From Tabrizicola sp. TH137 (lineage in GTDB: Bacteria; Pseudomonadota; Alphaproteobacteria; Rhodobacterales; Rhodobacteraceae): 64,000 nucleotides of DNA. This document shows positions 1-10,392 of this stretch, in pieces. A program made the position numbers and the translations under genes. Location: NCBI RefSeq assembly GCF_002855575.1, contig NZ_PKRQ01000006.1, positions 307,225-371,224 on the forward strand, read 5' to 3'. Each line of letters opens with the position of its first letter. Within the stretch, counting starts at the first letter, position 1. Below the pieces are notes generated by a model. It made no database searches and was not told the DNA's origin. It saw only the letters and a list, made by a program, of their open reading frames with translations.

Positions 1-480
<480 letters not shown>

Positions 481-543
481 CCCGTAGGGCGGGGGTTTCC
501 CCGCCTGCGACAGATCAACGGCGGGGTGAACCCCGCCCTACGG
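481..543. repeat. GC-rich palindromic intergenic repeat (copy 1)
   Basis: This is an inverted repeat built from GTAGGGCGGGG and CCCCGCCCTAC, with further inverted GGCGGGG/CCCCGCC segments between. It fills almost the whole sucC-sucD gap. The ribosome binding site of sucD (GGAG) begins exactly where the right arm ends. The same unit recurs at 7318-7397 in three arms. It resembles REP/BIME-type chromosomal repeats. It could act as an RNA hairpin protecting the upstream message, but that is inference. Confidence 0.8.
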
Positions 544-553
544 AGACAACGAA

Positions 554-1438
554 ATGTCCGTTCTCGTCAACAAAGACACCCGCCTCATCTGCCAGGGCTT
601 CACCGGCAGCCAGGGCACCTTCCACTCGGAACAGGCCATCGCCTACGGGACCAAGATGGTCGGCGGCGTGACCCCCGGCAAAGGCGGCACAGAACATCTG
701 GGCCTGCCCGTCTTCGACTCCGTCCATGACGCGGTGGAAAAGACCGCCGCCAATGCCACCGTCATCTATGTCCCGCCGCCCTTCGCCGCCGACTCGATCC
801 TCGAGGCGATTGATGCCGAAATCCCGCTGATCGTCTGCATCACCGAAGGCATCCCCGTGCTCGACATGATGCGGGTGAAGCGCGCCCTGCTGAATTCGAA
901 ATCCCGCCTGATCGGGCCGAACTGCCCCGGCGTGATGACGCCCGGCGAATGCAAGATCGGCATCATGCCGGGCAGCATCTTCTCCAAGGGCTCCGTCGGC
1001 GTCGTCTCCCGCTCCGGCACGCTGACCTATGAGGCGGTCAAGCAGACCACCGATGTGGGCCTCGGCCAGACCTCCGCCGTGGGTATCGGCGGCGACCCGA
1101 TCAAGGGGAGCGAACATATCGACATCCTCGAGATGTTCCTCGCCGACCCCGACACCCACTCGATCATCATGATCGGCGAAATTGGCGGTTCCGCCGAAGA
1201 AGAGGCCGCCCAGTTCCTCGCCGATGAAAAGAAGCGCGGCCGCTGGAAGCCCACCGCCGGCTTCATCGCAGGCCGCACCGCCCCTCCCGGCCGCCGCATG
1301 GGCCATGCTGGCGCGATCGTTGCAGGGGGCAAGGGCGACGCCGAGTCAAAGATCGAAGCGATGAAGTCCGCAGGCATCGTCGTCGCAGACAGCCCCGCCC
1401 ATCTGGGCGAGGCAGTGATGAAGGCGATCGGCCGGTAA
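554..1438 (+). CDS. sucD: Succinyl-CoA synthetase alpha subunit
   Basis: A 294-residue protein, the normal length for SucD. It binds CoA and carries the phosphohistidine intermediate in the reaction succinate + CoA + NTP to succinyl-CoA. The N-terminal Rossmann CoA-binding domain shows [10 protein letters not shown] and GGVTPGKGG. The catalytic histidine lies near residue 251 in [14 protein letters not shown]. The start is supported by GGAG eight bases upstream, immediately after the palindromic repeat. It is co-directional with sucC and almost certainly co-transcribed. Confidence 0.98.
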   Translation: MSVLVNKDTRLICQGFTGSQGTFHSEQAIAYGTKMVGGVTPGKGGTEHLGLPVFDSVHDAVEKTAANATVIYVPPPFAADSILEAIDAEIPLIVCITEGIPVLDMMRVKRALLNSKSRLIGPNCPGVMTPGECKIGIMPGSIFSKGSVGVVSRSGTLTYEAVKQTTDVGLGQTSAVGIGGDPIKGSEHIDILEMFLADPDTHSIIMIGEIGGSAEEEAAQFLADEKKRGRWKPTAGFIAGRTAPPGRRMGHAGAIVAGGKGDAESKIEAMKSAGIVVADSPAHLGEAVMKAIGR

Positions 1439-1467
1439 GGAGCGCGAAGACGATGGAGGAGACGACG

Positions 1468-1605
1468 ATGGACATCCGCACGAAAACCGTCATGGCCTCC
1501 TTCCTCGCCCTGCTGGCCCTGCTGGCCCTCGCCGCCTGGGCCTCCCTCGGCCACGCCGAACCCAACCGCGCGCTGCAAGGCGCGCTGTTCGGGCAGACGA
1601 AGTGA
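1468..1605 (+). CDS. Small secreted or membrane-anchored hypothetical protein
   Basis: An ORF of about 45 codons lies between sucD and the glycosyltransferase gene. The ATG at 1468 is preceded by a strong GGAGGAG at the right spacing. An in-frame ATG at 1453 would add five residues but lies upstream of that ribosome binding site. The product has a basic N-terminus, one run of Leu/Ala of about 17 residues, and an Ala-rich end (GHAEPNRAL) that resembles a signal peptidase site, so it is a very short exported peptide or a single-pass membrane peptide. No family is recognised. The strong ribosome binding site argues that it is translated. Confidence 0.45.
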   Translation: MDIRTKTVMASFLALLALLALAAWASLGHAEPNRALQGALFGQTK

Positions 1606-1636
1606 CAGGCAAAAGGAAAAGGCCTCACGCCACGCG

Positions 1637-2953
1637 ATGGACCCGCAGATGACCCAGTCCAGCCTCCAACCGCAACGCGACGCCGCCCCCGAGGCGGCAG
1701 CGGTCGTTTTGGTGCTGCCAGTGGGGGCCATCCACCCGAAAAGCGGCGGCGGCCAGCGCTCTGCCATCCTGTTCGAGGCACTCAAGCGGATCGGCGATGT
1801 CGTGGTCCTGATCCTTGCCGAAACCCCGGTCACCGGCGCCGAGGAGTTCTTCCCCGGCGCCCGCCGCGTGGTCTCCTTCGCAACCCCCGCCATGGCGGCC
1901 CCGTCGCGCAATGCGGTGATCCGGGCGGCACAGGCGGTGAACCGCTTCCTCTTCCCCGGACGCACCTTCGCGCCGCAGGCCGGACTGTCCGATGCGATCC
2001 TTCACCAGTTCACCCATTGGGACGGCCAGACGGCCTGGACCGGCCAGCGCCTCGTCGCGGCCCGCTACGCCCGGACCTTCGCCGTCACCGGCCTGCGCAG
2101 CCAGCCCGCGCAAGGCCTGCTGACCTGTCTCGACATCGACGACCGCGATGACCAGAAGATCGACCTCCAGATCCGCCGCAGGCTTGGCAATCTGCTCGGC
2201 ACGCTCGCGCGCCTCCTCTGGCGCAATCGCTTCACGCAGACCCTGCACAACACCCTGACGCAGACATCGCTTGTCTATCTGGCAAAGCCGGAGGACCGCT
2301 TCCCTCTGACCGAGCCGCCGCAGGTGGTGGTGCCCAACGTGCCCTTCCTCGCCCCGGACGCGGCAGAAATCGTGCCCGTCGCGGGGACTGCGGAAACCAT
2401 CCTCTTTGTCGGCAGCGCCGGCCACCGCCCCAACCTCGCCGGGGTCACCTGGTTCCTGCGCGCCTGCTGGCCCGCCATCCGGGCCGCGCGGCCCTCCGCC
2501 ACCTTCCGCATCGTCGGCCTCGGCGACTGGTCGGCCCTGCCTGCCGACCTCACCGAACAGCCCGGCGTGCAGGTCGTCGGCACGGTCGAGGATCTTTCCG
2601 CCGAATATGCCCTCGCCCGCGCCGCCATCTGCCCCATCCGCGAAGGGGCCGGGTCGCAGATCAAGGTGATCGAGGCCTGCGCCTTCGCCCGTCCCGTCGT
2701 CACCACCGCCTTCGCCTCGGGCGGCTTCGGCCCCGCGATCGAAGCCGCCCTCTCCGTCGCCACCGATGCGCCCGGCTTCGTGCAGGCCTGCATCGACCTG
2801 CTCGCCGATCCCGCCCGCGCCGCCCGCCAAGGGGCCGCCCTGCACCAGTTGCAGCAGGCCACCCATTCCCGCGATGCGGTGGAGCGGCTCATCGTCACCA
2901 CCCTGACCGATGTGATGGCGCAATCGCGCCCCTTGCCGAAGGTGCCTGCCTGA
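1637..2953 (+). CDS. Glycosyltransferase family 4-like protein
   Basis: A 438-residue GT-B type glycosyltransferase, expected to move a sugar from a nucleotide donor to a lipid-linked or polysaccharide acceptor at the cytoplasmic membrane face. The N-terminal acceptor domain contains GGGQRSAILFEALK. The C-terminal donor domain contains ILFVGSAGHRPNLAG and, around residues 337-352, GAGSQIKVIEACAFARPV, where the conserved Glu contacts the nucleotide sugar in GT4 enzymes. It is inserted between sucD and sucA and has no functional tie to the TCA enzymes. The stop overlaps the start of a 30-codon ORF that leads into sucA (see findings). The acceptor is unknown. Confidence 0.85.
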   Translation: MDPQMTQSSLQPQRDAAPEAAAVVLVLPVGAIHPKSGGGQRSAILFEALKRIGDVVVLILAETPVTGAEEFFPGARRVVSFATPAMAAPSRNAVIRAAQAVNRFLFPGRTFAPQAGLSDAILHQFTHWDGQTAWTGQRLVAARYARTFAVTGLRSQPAQGLLTCLDIDDRDDQKIDLQIRRRLGNLLGTLARLLWRNRFTQTLHNTLTQTSLVYLAKPEDRFPLTEPPQVVVPNVPFLAPDAAEIVPVAGTAETILFVGSAGHRPNLAGVTWFLRACWPAIRAARPSATFRIVGLGDWSALPADLTEQPGVQVVGTVEDLSAEYALARAAICPIREGAGSQIKVIEACAFARPVVTTAFASGGFGPAIEAALSVATDAPGFVQACIDLLADPARAARQGAALHQLQQATHSRDAVERLIVTTLTDVMAQSRPLPKVPA

Positions 2954-3041
2954 TGGAACCGACCTTCGCCCCCGACAGCCCGCGTCCTGTCGCGCCCCGC
3001 GCGGCAGCGGCCCCCAATCCCCCATCCCCCGAGGTGCATCC

Positions 3042-6008
3042 ATGACCGAGCACACGCCGAACGACCAGTTCCACGCCTCCAGCTTCCTGCAAGGCCATAA
3101 CGCGGAATATATCGACCAGCTTCAGGCCCGCTATGCCACCGATCCCAATTCGGTCGATGCGGCCTGGGCCGAATTCTTCCGCGCCCTTGGCGACAGCGAG
3201 ATGGATGCCAAGCGGCAGGCCGCAGGCCCCTCCTGGGCGCGCGCCGACTGGCCGCCCGCCCCCGCCGATGACCTGACCGCCGCGCTCACCGGCGAATGGC
3301 CCGCCGCCCCCGTCAAGGAAGCCAAGGCCGCCGCCGCCAAGATCGCCGAAAAGGCCGCCGAAAAGGGCGTCTCCCTTTCCGACGCCCAGCTTCAGCGCGC
3401 CGTGCTGGACAGCATCCGCGCGCTGATGATCATCCGCGCCTACCGCATCCGCGGCCATCTGGTGGCCGATCTCGATCCGCTGGGGATGCGCGACCAGAAG
3501 CTGCACCCCGAGCTTGACCCCGCCTCCTACGGCTTCTCCGAGGCCGACCTCGACCGCCCGATCTTCATCGACAAGGTGCTCGGCCTCGAAATGGCCTCCA
3601 TGCGCCAGATCATCGAGATCGTGCGCCGCACCTATTGCGGCACCTTCGCCCTGCAATACATGCACATCTCCGACCCGGAACAGGCCTCCTGGCTGAAGGA
3701 ACGGATCGAAGGCTATGGCAAGGAAATCGCCTTCACGCGAGAGGGGCGCCGCGCCATCCTCAACAAGCTGGTCGAGGCGGAAGGCTTCGAAAAATTCCTC
3801 CATGTCAAATACATGGGGACAAAACGCTTCGGCCTTGACGGGGGCGAGGCGCTCATCCCCGCGATGGAACAGATCATCAAGCGGGGCGGCGCGCTCGGCG
3901 TGAAGGACATCGTCATCGGCATGCCGCACCGCGGCCGCCTCTCGGTCCTCGCCAATGTGATGCAGAAACCCTATCGCGCCATCTTCCACGAATTCCAGGG
4001 CGGCTCCTACAAGCCCGAGGATGTGGATGGCTCCGGCGACGTGAAATACCACCTCGGCGCCTCCTCTGACCGCACCTTCGACGGCAACACCGTCCACCTG
4101 TCGCTGACCGCCAACCCCTCGCACCTCGAGGCGGTCAACCCCGTCGTCCTCGGCAAGGTCCGCGCGAAACAGGATCAGTTGGGCGATCAGACCACCCGCT
4201 CCTCCGTCCTGCCGATCCTGCTGCATGGCGACGCGGCCTTCGCCGGTCAGGGCGTGGTGGCCGAATGCTTCGGCCTGTCGGGCCTGCGCGGCCACCGCAC
4301 CGGCGGCACCATCCATATCGTGGTGAACAACCAGATCGGCTTCACCACCGCGCCCCACTTCTCGCGCAGCAGCCCCTACCCCACCGACATCGCCCTGATG
4401 GTCGAGGCGCCCATCTTCCACGTCAATGGCGACGACCCGGAGGCCGTGGTCCACGCCGCCCGCGTGGCCACCGAATTCCGCCAGAAATTCCACAAGGACG
4501 TGGTGCTGGATATCTTCTGTTATCGCCGCTTCGGCCATAACGAAGGCGACGAGCCGATGTTCACCAACCCGGCGATGTACACCCGCATCAAGAAGCAGAA
4601 GACCACGCTGCAACTTTACACCGAACGTCTGGTGAAGGACGGCCTCATCCCGGAAGGCGAGATCGAGGATATGAAGGCCGCCTTCCAGGCCCGCCTGAAC
4701 GAGGAATTCGAGATCGGCAAGAACTTCAAGCCGAACAAGGCCGACTGGCTGGATGGCCGCTGGTCCGGGCTTGACCGCGAGAAAGAGGAATACACCCCCG
4801 GCGCGACCGCCATCAAACCCGAAACGATGAAGGAGATCGGCGCCGCCCTCACCCGCGTCCCCGATGGCTTCGACATCCACAAGACGGTGGCCCGGCAACT
4901 CGAAGCCAAGAAGCAGATGTTCGACAGCGGCAAGGGCTTCGACTGGGCCACGGCCGAGGCGCTGGCCTTCGGGTCGCTCGCGGTCGAAGGCTTCCCCGTC
5001 CGCCTCTCCGGGCAGGATTGCACCCGCGGCACCTTCTCGCAGCGCCACTCCGCCTTCATCGACCAGACGACCGAGGAACGGCATTACCCCCTGAACCACA
5101 TCCGCCCCGGACAGGCGCGGTATGAGGTGATCGACTCCATGCTCTCCGAATATGCGGTGCTGGGCTTCGAATACGGCTACTCGCTGGCCGAACCCAACGC
5201 GCTGGTGATGTGGGAGGCGCAGTTCGGCGATTTCGCCAATGGCGCGCAGATCATGTTCGACCAGTTCATCAACTCCGGCGAACGCAAATGGCTGCGGATG
5301 TCGGGCCTTGTCATGCTCCTGCCCCATGGCTTCGAAGGCCAGGGTCCGGAACATTCCTCCGCCCGCCTCGAACGCTTCCTCCAGCTTTCGGCCGAGGATA
5401 ACTGGATCGTCGCCAACTGCTCCACCCCGGCGAACTACTTCCACATCCTGCGCCGCCAGATCCACCGCAGCTTCCGCAAGCCGCTGGTGCTGATGACGCC
5501 GAAATCCCTGCTGCGCCACCCGCTCTGCATCTCGGATGCCGAGGATTTCACCACCGGCTCCACCTTCCACCGCGTCCTCTGGGACGATGCGCAGAAGGGC
5601 CATTCGGAGCTGAAGCTGAAACCCGATGCCAAGATCAAGCGCGTCGTCATCTGCTCGGGCAAGGTCTATTACGACCTGCTCGCCGAACGCGACAAGCGCG
5701 GGCTCGACGACGTCTATCTCCTGCGGCTGGAACAGTTCTACCCCTTCCCCGCCATGGCGATGGTCAAGGAACTGGAACGCTTCAAGGGCGCCGACATCAT
5801 CTGGTGCCAGGAAGAACCCAAGAACCAGGGCGGCTGGAGCTTCGTCGAACCCAATCTCGAATGGGTGCTCACCCGCATCGGCGCGAAGAACAGCCGCGCC
5901 GCCTATGCCGGTCGTGTCGCCTCCGCCTCGCCCGCCACGGGCCTCGCCTCGCGCCACAAGGCCGAGCAGGAGGCGCTGGTGAACGAAGCCCTGGGCGTTT
6001 CCGCCTGA
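3042..6008 (+). CDS. sucA: 2-oxoglutarate dehydrogenase E1 component
   Basis: A 988-residue thiamine-diphosphate enzyme that decarboxylates 2-oxoglutarate and transfers the succinyl group to the lipoyl arm of E2. Its length is typical of alphaproteobacterial SucA. The N-terminus carries the short helix that docks to E2 ([19 protein letters not shown]). The central region has [15 protein letters not shown] and [16 protein letters not shown], both TPP/Mg-site signatures. The C-terminus has the [15 protein letters not shown] segment shared by E1 subunits (here [11 protein letters not shown]). The ATG is preceded by GAGGTG. A large antisense open frame over this gene is a composition shadow. Confidence 0.98.
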   Translation: MTEHTPNDQFHASSFLQGHNAEYIDQLQARYATDPNSVDAAWAEFFRALGDSEMDAKRQAAGPSWARADWPPAPADDLTAALTGEWPAAPVKEAKAAAAKIAEKAAEKGVSLSDAQLQRAVLDSIRALMIIRAYRIRGHLVADLDPLGMRDQKLHPELDPASYGFSEADLDRPIFIDKVLGLEMASMRQIIEIVRRTYCGTFALQYMHISDPEQASWLKERIEGYGKEIAFTREGRRAILNKLVEAEGFEKFLHVKYMGTKRFGLDGGEALIPAMEQIIKRGGALGVKDIVIGMPHRGRLSVLANVMQKPYRAIFHEFQGGSYKPEDVDGSGDVKYHLGASSDRTFDGNTVHLSLTANPSHLEAVNPVVLGKVRAKQDQLGDQTTRSSVLPILLHGDAAFAGQGVVAECFGLSGLRGHRTGGTIHIVVNNQIGFTTAPHFSRSSPYPTDIALMVEAPIFHVNGDDPEAVVHAARVATEFRQKFHKDVVLDIFCYRRFGHNEGDEPMFTNPAMYTRIKKQKTTLQLYTERLVKDGLIPEGEIEDMKAAFQARLNEEFEIGKNFKPNKADWLDGRWSGLDREKEEYTPGATAIKPETMKEIGAALTRVPDGFDIHKTVARQLEAKKQMFDSGKGFDWATAEALAFGSLAVEGFPVRLSGQDCTRGTFSQRHSAFIDQTTEERHYPLNHIRPGQARYEVIDSMLSEYAVLGFEYGYSLAEPNALVMWEAQFGDFANGAQIMFDQFINSGERKWLRMSGLVMLLPHGFEGQGPEHSSARLERFLQLSAEDNWIVANCSTPANYFHILRRQIHRSFRKPLVLMTPKSLLRHPLCISDAEDFTTGSTFHRVLWDDAQKGHSELKLKPDAKIKRVVICSGKVYYDLLAERDKRGLDDVYLLRLEQFYPFPAMAMVKELERFKGADIIWCQEEPKNQGGWSFVEPNLEWVLTRIGAKNSRAAYAGRVASASPATGLASRHKAEQEALVNEALGVSA

Positions 6009-6018
6009 TCCCATCCCG

Positions 6019-6040
6019 CCCGCGCCACCCCCGGCGCGGG
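6019..6040 (+). terminator. Hairpin between sucA and odhB
   Basis: A perfect 8-base stem CCCGCGCC/GGCGCGGG with a six-base C/A loop lies 11 bases after the sucA stop. There is no T-run, so it is not a standard intrinsic terminator. It is more likely a processing or partial attenuation structure within the sucA-odhB transcript. Confidence 0.4.
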
Positions 6041-6085
6041 CCAGACCCCTGCAAGGCGCCCCATAGTGGCGCGGAGGAACCGAAG

Positions 6086-7312
6086 ATGACCGATGTTATG
6101 GTGCCCGCCCTGGGCGAAAGCGTGTCCGAAGCGACCGTCTCGACCTGGTTCAAGAAGCCCGGCGATTACGTGAAACAGGACGAAATGCTCTGCGAGCTCG
6201 AGACCGACAAGGTCTCGGTCGAAGTGCCCGCCCCCGTCTCCGGCACGCTGGCCGAAATCCTCGCCCCCGAAGGCGCGACCGTCGCGGCCAATGCCCGCCT
6301 CGCCATCATGACCGAAGGCGGCGCAGCGGCTGCTCCCGCCCCCGCCGCCAAATCCGCGCCCGCCGCGGCCCCGGCCCCTGCCGCCGCGCCCGCCGCCGCA
6401 AAGGATGTCGAAGACGCCCCTGCCGCCAAGAAGGCGATGGCCGAAGCCGGGCTGTCCCGTGATCAGGTGCAGCCCACCGGCCGCGATGGCCGCGTGATGA
6501 AGGAAGACGTCGCCCGCACCGTGGCCGGCGCCACCGGGGCCGCCGCCGCCGCCGTGGCCCCCGCGCCCGCCCCCGCCGCCATCCCCCGCGCCCCCGTCCC
6601 TGCCGACGACGCCGCGCGCGAGGAACGGGTCAAGATGACCCGCCTGCGCCAGACCATCGCCCGCCGCCTGAAGGACGCGCAGAACACCGCCGCCATGCTG
6701 ACCACCTATAACGAGGTGGACATGTCCGGCATCATGGAGCTGCGCAACACCTACAAGGACGCCTTCGAGAAGAAGCACGGCGTGAAGATGGGCTTTATGT
6801 CCTTCTTCGTGAAGGCCTGCTGCCACGCCCTGAAAGAGGTGCCCGAGGTCAATGCCGAAATCGACGGCACCGACATCGTCTACAAGAACTACGTCCATAT
6901 GGGCGTGGCCGTCGGCACGCCCTCGGGCCTCGTCGTCCCCGTCCTGCGCGATGCCGATCAGATGGGCTTCGCCCAGATCGAGAAGAAAATCGCCGAACTC
7001 GGCATCCGCGCCCGCGACGGGAAACTGTCGATGGCCGAAATGCAGGGCGGCAGCTTCACCATCTCGAACGGCGGCGTCTATGGCTCGCTCATGTCCTCGC
7101 CGATCCTGAACCCGCCGCAATCGGGCATTCTGGGCATGCACAAGATCCAGGATCGCCCCGTCGTGGTGAACGGCCAGATCGTCATCCGCCCGATGATGTA
7201 TCTCGCGCTCAGCTACGATCACCGGATCGTGGACGGCAAGGGCGCCGTGACCTTCCTCGTCCGCGTGAAAGAGGCGCTGGAAGACCCGCGCCGGTTGTTG
7301 ATGGATCTCTGA
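6086..7312 (+). CDS. odhB: Dihydrolipoyllysine-residue succinyltransferase (2-oxoglutarate dehydrogenase E2)
   Basis: A 408-residue E2 core protein that accepts succinyl from SucA on a lipoyl-lysine and passes it to CoA. Domains in order: lipoyl domain (residues 1-76, lipoylated Lys near 42 in [12 protein letters not shown]), an Ala/Pro-rich hinge, a peripheral E1/E3-binding domain (KKAMAEAGL...[13 protein letters not shown]), a second flexible linker, and the catalytic acyltransferase domain ending in [14 protein letters not shown], which carries the active-site His and Asp. The frame is open upstream into sucA, but ATG 6086 is right because it follows GGAGG and begins the conserved [13 protein letters not shown]. 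Also called sucB. Confidence 0.98.
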   Translation: MTDVMVPALGESVSEATVSTWFKKPGDYVKQDEMLCELETDKVSVEVPAPVSGTLAEILAPEGATVAANARLAIMTEGGAAAAPAPAAKSAPAAAPAPAAAPAAAKDVEDAPAAKKAMAEAGLSRDQVQPTGRDGRVMKEDVARTVAGATGAAAAAVAPAPAPAAIPRAPVPADDAAREERVKMTRLRQTIARRLKDAQNTAAMLTTYNEVDMSGIMELRNTYKDAFEKKHGVKMGFMSFFVKACCHALKEVPEVNAEIDGTDIVYKNYVHMGVAVGTPSGLVVPVLRDADQMGFAQIEKKIAELGIRARDGKLSMAEMQGGSFTISNGGVYGSLMSSPILNPPQSGILGMHKIQDRPVVVNGQIVIRPMMYLALSYDHRIVDGKGAVTFLVRVKEALEDPRRLLMDL

Positions 7313-7317
7313 GCGAT

Positions 7318-7397
7318 GGCGGGGTGAACCCCGCCCTACGGATGGCGGGCTTCACCCCGCCCTACGCCCCGCCCTGTAGGGCGGGGTTCACCCCGCC
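7318..7397. repeat. GC-rich palindromic intergenic repeat (copy 2, three arms)
   Basis: Three consecutive arms of the unit GGCGGGGTGAACCCCGCCC / GTAGGGCGGGG occupy the gap between odhB and the next gene. The element matches the one at 481-543. Arms alternate in orientation, so several mutually exclusive hairpins are possible. This is the layout of a bacterial interspersed mosaic (REP-like) element. Any role in RNA stability or termination is inferred. Confidence 0.8.
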
Positions 7398-7424
7398 GCC
7401 TCTCCCACGGCCACGGAAGGCCCC

Positions 7425-8426
7425 ATGACCGCCCCCCTGCACGCCATCGCCGCCTGCATGCGCAACGAAGGCCAGTTCCTTCTGGAATGGGTGGCCTATC
7501 ACCGCGCCATCGGCTTTGACCGCGTCTTCGTGGCAACCAATGACTGCACCGACGGCACCGATGCCATGCTCGACCGGCTTTCGGAAATCGACGACATCCA
7601 CCACATCCGCAACCACGTCACCCCCGGCATCCCGCCGCAGGTCTCGGGGATGCGGCGCATCCTCGCTCATCCGGCCATGGCCGATATCGCCTGGCTCCTC
7701 CATTGCGACGCCGACGAATTCCTCGATGTCACCCTCGGCGCGGGCCGGGTGGCCGATCTCACCGCCGCCCTCTCCCCCGCCGACGACCCCGCCGATGTCA
7801 TCGCGATCTGCTGGCAGCCGATGGGCAGCGGCGGGCTGAAGGATTGGCCCGGCGGCAGCGTGATCGAAACCTTCACCCGCACCGCCGGCAAGGCCCGCCG
7901 CGATTCCGAACGGCACAAAAGCCTGTTCCGCCCCGCCCTCTTCGCCGAGGCGATCGACCACATGCCCAAGGCCCCCCGGCGCGACAGCCTGACCCTCAAG
8001 GATACCGAAGGCCGCCGCCTCGATCCCCGCGCCCTCTTCCATCCGACCCACAGCCAGTTCCGCCGCAACCGCGCCGTCCCCCTGACCTGGGCCAATGCAA
8101 GCCTGCGCCATTACGCCGTGAAATCCGAAGATGTCTTCCTGATGAAGAACATCCGGGGCGACGGCATGGGGATCGTCTCGGACAAGTATCACCTCGGCTC
8201 GCTCTTCTGGAAACGCGGCGACCGCAACCGGCGCGAGGATCGCGCCATGCTCCGCCACCTGCCTGCCACCCGGGCGATCTGGGACCGCTACCTCGCCGAT
8301 CCCGTGCTCGGCCCGCTTGACCGCGCCGCGCAGAACTGGTTCCGCGATCAGCGCGCCCGCCACCTGACCGAAGCCCGCCGCCGCGCCTGGACCACCACCA
8401 CCCCGCAAGAGGAAGCGCGGCCATGA
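7425..8426 (+). CDS. Family 2-type glycosyltransferase
   Basis: A 333-residue protein of the Glyco_tranf_2_4/GT92-like group common in Rhodobacterales. The N-terminus, ACMRNEGQFLLEWVAYHRAI followed by FVATNDCTDGTDAML, is the classic start of these enzymes. A DAD metal-binding motif is at residues 95-97 in LHCDADEFLDV. The middle carries HPTHSQFRRN. It should be cytoplasmic or peripheral, using a nucleotide sugar to modify a surface polymer. The acceptor cannot be told. The stop overlaps the start of the MAPEG gene by four bases (ATGA), so the two are translationally coupled. Confidence 0.85.
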   Translation: MTAPLHAIAACMRNEGQFLLEWVAYHRAIGFDRVFVATNDCTDGTDAMLDRLSEIDDIHHIRNHVTPGIPPQVSGMRRILAHPAMADIAWLLHCDADEFLDVTLGAGRVADLTAALSPADDPADVIAICWQPMGSGGLKDWPGGSVIETFTRTAGKARRDSERHKSLFRPALFAEAIDHMPKAPRRDSLTLKDTEGRRLDPRALFHPTHSQFRRNRAVPLTWANASLRHYAVKSEDVFLMKNIRGDGMGIVSDKYHLGSLFWKRGDRNRREDRAMLRHLPATRAIWDRYLADPVLGPLDRAAQNWFRDQRARHLTEARRRAWTTTTPQEEARP

Positions 8427-8818
8427 CCCCCGAACTCACCGCCCTCGCCCTCGCCGGGCTGCTGCAAATGGCGCAGTTCATCCTCTTCGCCGTGCCCGCC
8501 AACATGGAACTCGGCACCCGCTACACCTCCGGCCCGCGCGACCGCCCGCCGGAACGGCCCTTCTCCACCCTCACGGGCCGCCTGCAACGGGCGATGAACA
8601 ACCATTTCGAAGGGCTGATCCTCTTCTCCCTCGCCGTGCTGGTCATCACCGTCTCGGACCAGTCCACCCCCTTCACCGCCGCCTGCGCCTGGGCCTATCT
8701 CGGCGCGCGGATCCTCTACATCCCCGCCTATGCCTGGGGCTGGCGTCCCTGGCGCTCGGCCATCTGGACGGTGGGCTGGTGCGCCACCCTCGGCCTGATG
8801 CTGGCCGCGCTGATCTGA
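8423..8818 (+). CDS. MAPEG family membrane protein
   Basis: A 131-residue inner-membrane protein with about four hydrophobic helices (starting LTALALAGLLQMAQFILFAV). It has the MAPEG signature region NNHFEGLILFSLAV followed by the AYLGARILYIPAY segment. The family is named for eicosanoid and glutathione metabolism, but the bacterial members are mostly uncharacterised. The ATGA overlap with the preceding glycosyltransferase suggests co-translation. The reason for its position next to lpdA is unknown. Confidence 0.85.
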   Translation: MTPELTALALAGLLQMAQFILFAVPANMELGTRYTSGPRDRPPERPFSTLTGRLQRAMNNHFEGLILFSLAVLVITVSDQSTPFTAACAWAYLGARILYIPAYAWGWRPWRSAIWTVGWCATLGLMLAALI

Positions 8819-8829
8819 CATGATTTGTA

Positions 8830-8870
8830 TGCACAACCGTCTGCACATAATGCTGCACAAAAGGCGCACA
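8830..8870. promoter_or_regulatory. Phased TGCACA direct repeats upstream of lpdA
   Basis: Four copies of a hexamer (TGCACA at 8830, 8842 and 8854, and CGCACA at 8865) are spaced 12, 12 and 11 bases apart, close to one helical turn. They lie 35-75 bases before the lpdA start, in a small lower-GC stretch that includes TTTGTAT. This is a plausible activator or repressor array for lpdA. No regulator is identified. Confidence 0.35.
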
Positions 8871-8904
8871 GGCGCAGACGGACCCCAAAGGAAGGAACCG
8901 ACCC

Positions 8905-10293
8905 ATGGCTGAGTTTGACGTCATCATCATCGGCGGCGGCCCCGGCGGCTATGTCTGCGCCATCCGCTGCGCGCAACTGGGCCTGAAGGCCGCGGTCGTC
9001 GAAGGCCGCGACACGCTCGGCGGCACCTGCCTCAACGTTGGCTGCATCCCCTCGAAGGCCCTGCTGAACGCCACCCATCACCTGCACGAAGTGCATGAGA
9101 ACTTTGAAAAAATGGGCATCATGGGCGCCAAGCCCACGGTCGATTGGGCGCGTATGCTGGGCTACAAGGACGATGTCATCGGCCAGAACACCAAGGGCAT
9201 CGAATTCCTCTTCAAGAAGAACAAGGTCACCTGGCTGAAAGGCTGGGGCAGCATCCCCGCCCCCGGCCAGGTCAAGGTCGGGGATGAGGTCCACAGCGCG
9301 AAAAACATCGTCATCGCGACAGGCTCCGAATCCTCCCCCCTCCCCGGCGTCACCATCGACGAAGAGGTGGTCGTCACCTCCACCGGCGCGCTGACGCTGA
9401 AGGCGATCCCGAAGAAACTGGTTGTCATCGGCGCCGGCGTGATCGGGCTGGAAATGGGCTCCGTCTATGCCCGCCTCGGGGCCGAGGTGACGGTGATCGA
9501 ATATCTCGACGCCATCACCCCCGGCATGGATGCCGAGGTGGCGAAGACCTTCCAGCGCATCCTGCAAAAGCAGGGCCTGAAGTTCATCCTCGGTGCCGCC
9601 GTGCAGGGCGTGGACAAGGGGAAAAAGGGCGCCACCATCCGCTACAAGCTGCGCAAGGATGACAGCGAAGCCACGCTCGACGCCGACACCGTCCTCGTCG
9701 CCACCGGCCGCCGCCCCTATGTCGCGGGCCTCGGGCTGGAGGCGCTCGGGGTCGAGATGCTGCCGCGCGGCCAGGTCAAGACCGACAGCCATTTCGCCAC
9801 CAATATCACGGGCCTCTACGCCATCGGCGACGCCATCACCGGCCCCATGCTCGCCCACAAGGCCGAGGATGAGGGGATGGCGCTGGCCGAAATCCTCGCC
9901 GGGAAGTCCGGCCATGTGAATTACGGCGTGATCCCCGGCGTGATCTACACCACGCCCGAAGTGGCCACGGTCGGCAAGACCGAAGAACAACTCAAGGAAG
10001 AAGGCCGCGCCTACAAGGTCGGCAAGTTCTCCTTCATGGGCAACGGCCGCGCCAAGGCCGTCTTCCAGGGCGACGGTTTCGTCAAGATCCTCGCCGACAA
10101 GGCGACCGACCGCATCCTCGGCGCGCATATCATCGGCCCGATGGCGGGCGACCTGATCCACGAGATCTGCGTCGCGATGGAATTCGGCGCCTCGGCACAG
10201 GACCTTGCGCTGACCTGCCACGCCCACCCGACCTATTCCGAAGCGGTGCGCGAGGCGGCGCTGGCCTGCGGCGACGGCCCGATCCACGCCTGA
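8905..10293 (+). CDS. lpdA: Dihydrolipoyl dehydrogenase (E3)
   Basis: A 462-residue FAD flavoprotein that reoxidises dihydrolipoyl groups of the 2-oxoglutarate dehydrogenase complex with NAD+. The FAD site is [13 protein letters not shown]. The redox-active disulfide is Cys42-Cys47 in [13 protein letters not shown]. The NAD-binding Rossmann segment is [15 protein letters not shown]. The C-terminal interface carries the HAHPTYSEA active-site His motif. AAAGGAAGG precedes the ATG. It ends the odh cluster and is followed by a strong hairpin between convergent genes. A separate promoter is possible because of the regulatory-looking gap upstream. Confidence 0.97.
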   Translation: MAEFDVIIIGGGPGGYVCAIRCAQLGLKAAVVEGRDTLGGTCLNVGCIPSKALLNATHHLHEVHENFEKMGIMGAKPTVDWARMLGYKDDVIGQNTKGIEFLFKKNKVTWLKGWGSIPAPGQVKVGDEVHSAKNIVIATGSESSPLPGVTIDEEVVVTSTGALTLKAIPKKLVVIGAGVIGLEMGSVYARLGAEVTVIEYLDAITPGMDAEVAKTFQRILQKQGLKFILGAAVQGVDKGKKGATIRYKLRKDDSEATLDADTVLVATGRRPYVAGLGLEALGVEMLPRGQVKTDSHFATNITGLYAIGDAITGPMLAHKAEDEGMALAEILAGKSGHVNYGVIPGVIYTTPEVATVGKTEEQLKEEGRAYKVGKFSFMGNGRAKAVFQGDGFVKILADKATDRILGAHIIGPMAGDLIHEICVAMEFGASAQDLALTCHAHPTYSEAVREAALACGDGPIHA

Positions 10294-10302
10294 TCCCCAA
10301 AA

Positions 10303-10327
10303 GGGCCAAGCCCCTTCATCTTGGCCC
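10303..10327 (+). terminator. Hairpin after lpdA between convergent genes
   Basis: A perfect stem GGGCCAAG/CTTGGCCC with a nine-base loop lies 9 bases after the lpdA stop and is followed by AAATA. A second perfect hairpin, CCGGCGGC/GCCGCCGG, lies at 10343-10368. The convergent gene on the minus strand ends at 10393, so the pair probably serves both directions. Confidence 0.6.
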
Positions 10328-10342
10328 AAATACTCAAAATCT

Positions 10343-10368
10343 CCGGCGGCCACCCCAGGCGCCGCCGG
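10343..10368 (-). terminator. Second hairpin, serving the minus-strand MFS gene
   Basis: A perfect 8-base stem CCGGCGGC/GCCGCCGG with a 10-base loop lies 25 bases past the stop of the convergent MFS gene. Read on the minus strand it is followed by GAGATTTTGAG, a weak T-tract. It is a likely terminator for the gntR-MFS unit. Confidence 0.45.
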
Positions 10369-10392
10369 GGCCTTCGCCAGAGACAGCCGCCC

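Noticed and set aside
2895..6014. Very long minus-strand open frame (1039 codons) over sucA
   Set aside because: It mirrors the high third-position GC of sucA, has low-complexity Gly/Ala/Asp-rich content and no family motif. SucA on the plus strand is certain.
5804..6085. Upstream extension of odhB into sucA
   Set aside because: The frame is open by chance. The lipoyl domain begins at the ATG at 6086 with a clear ribosome binding site.
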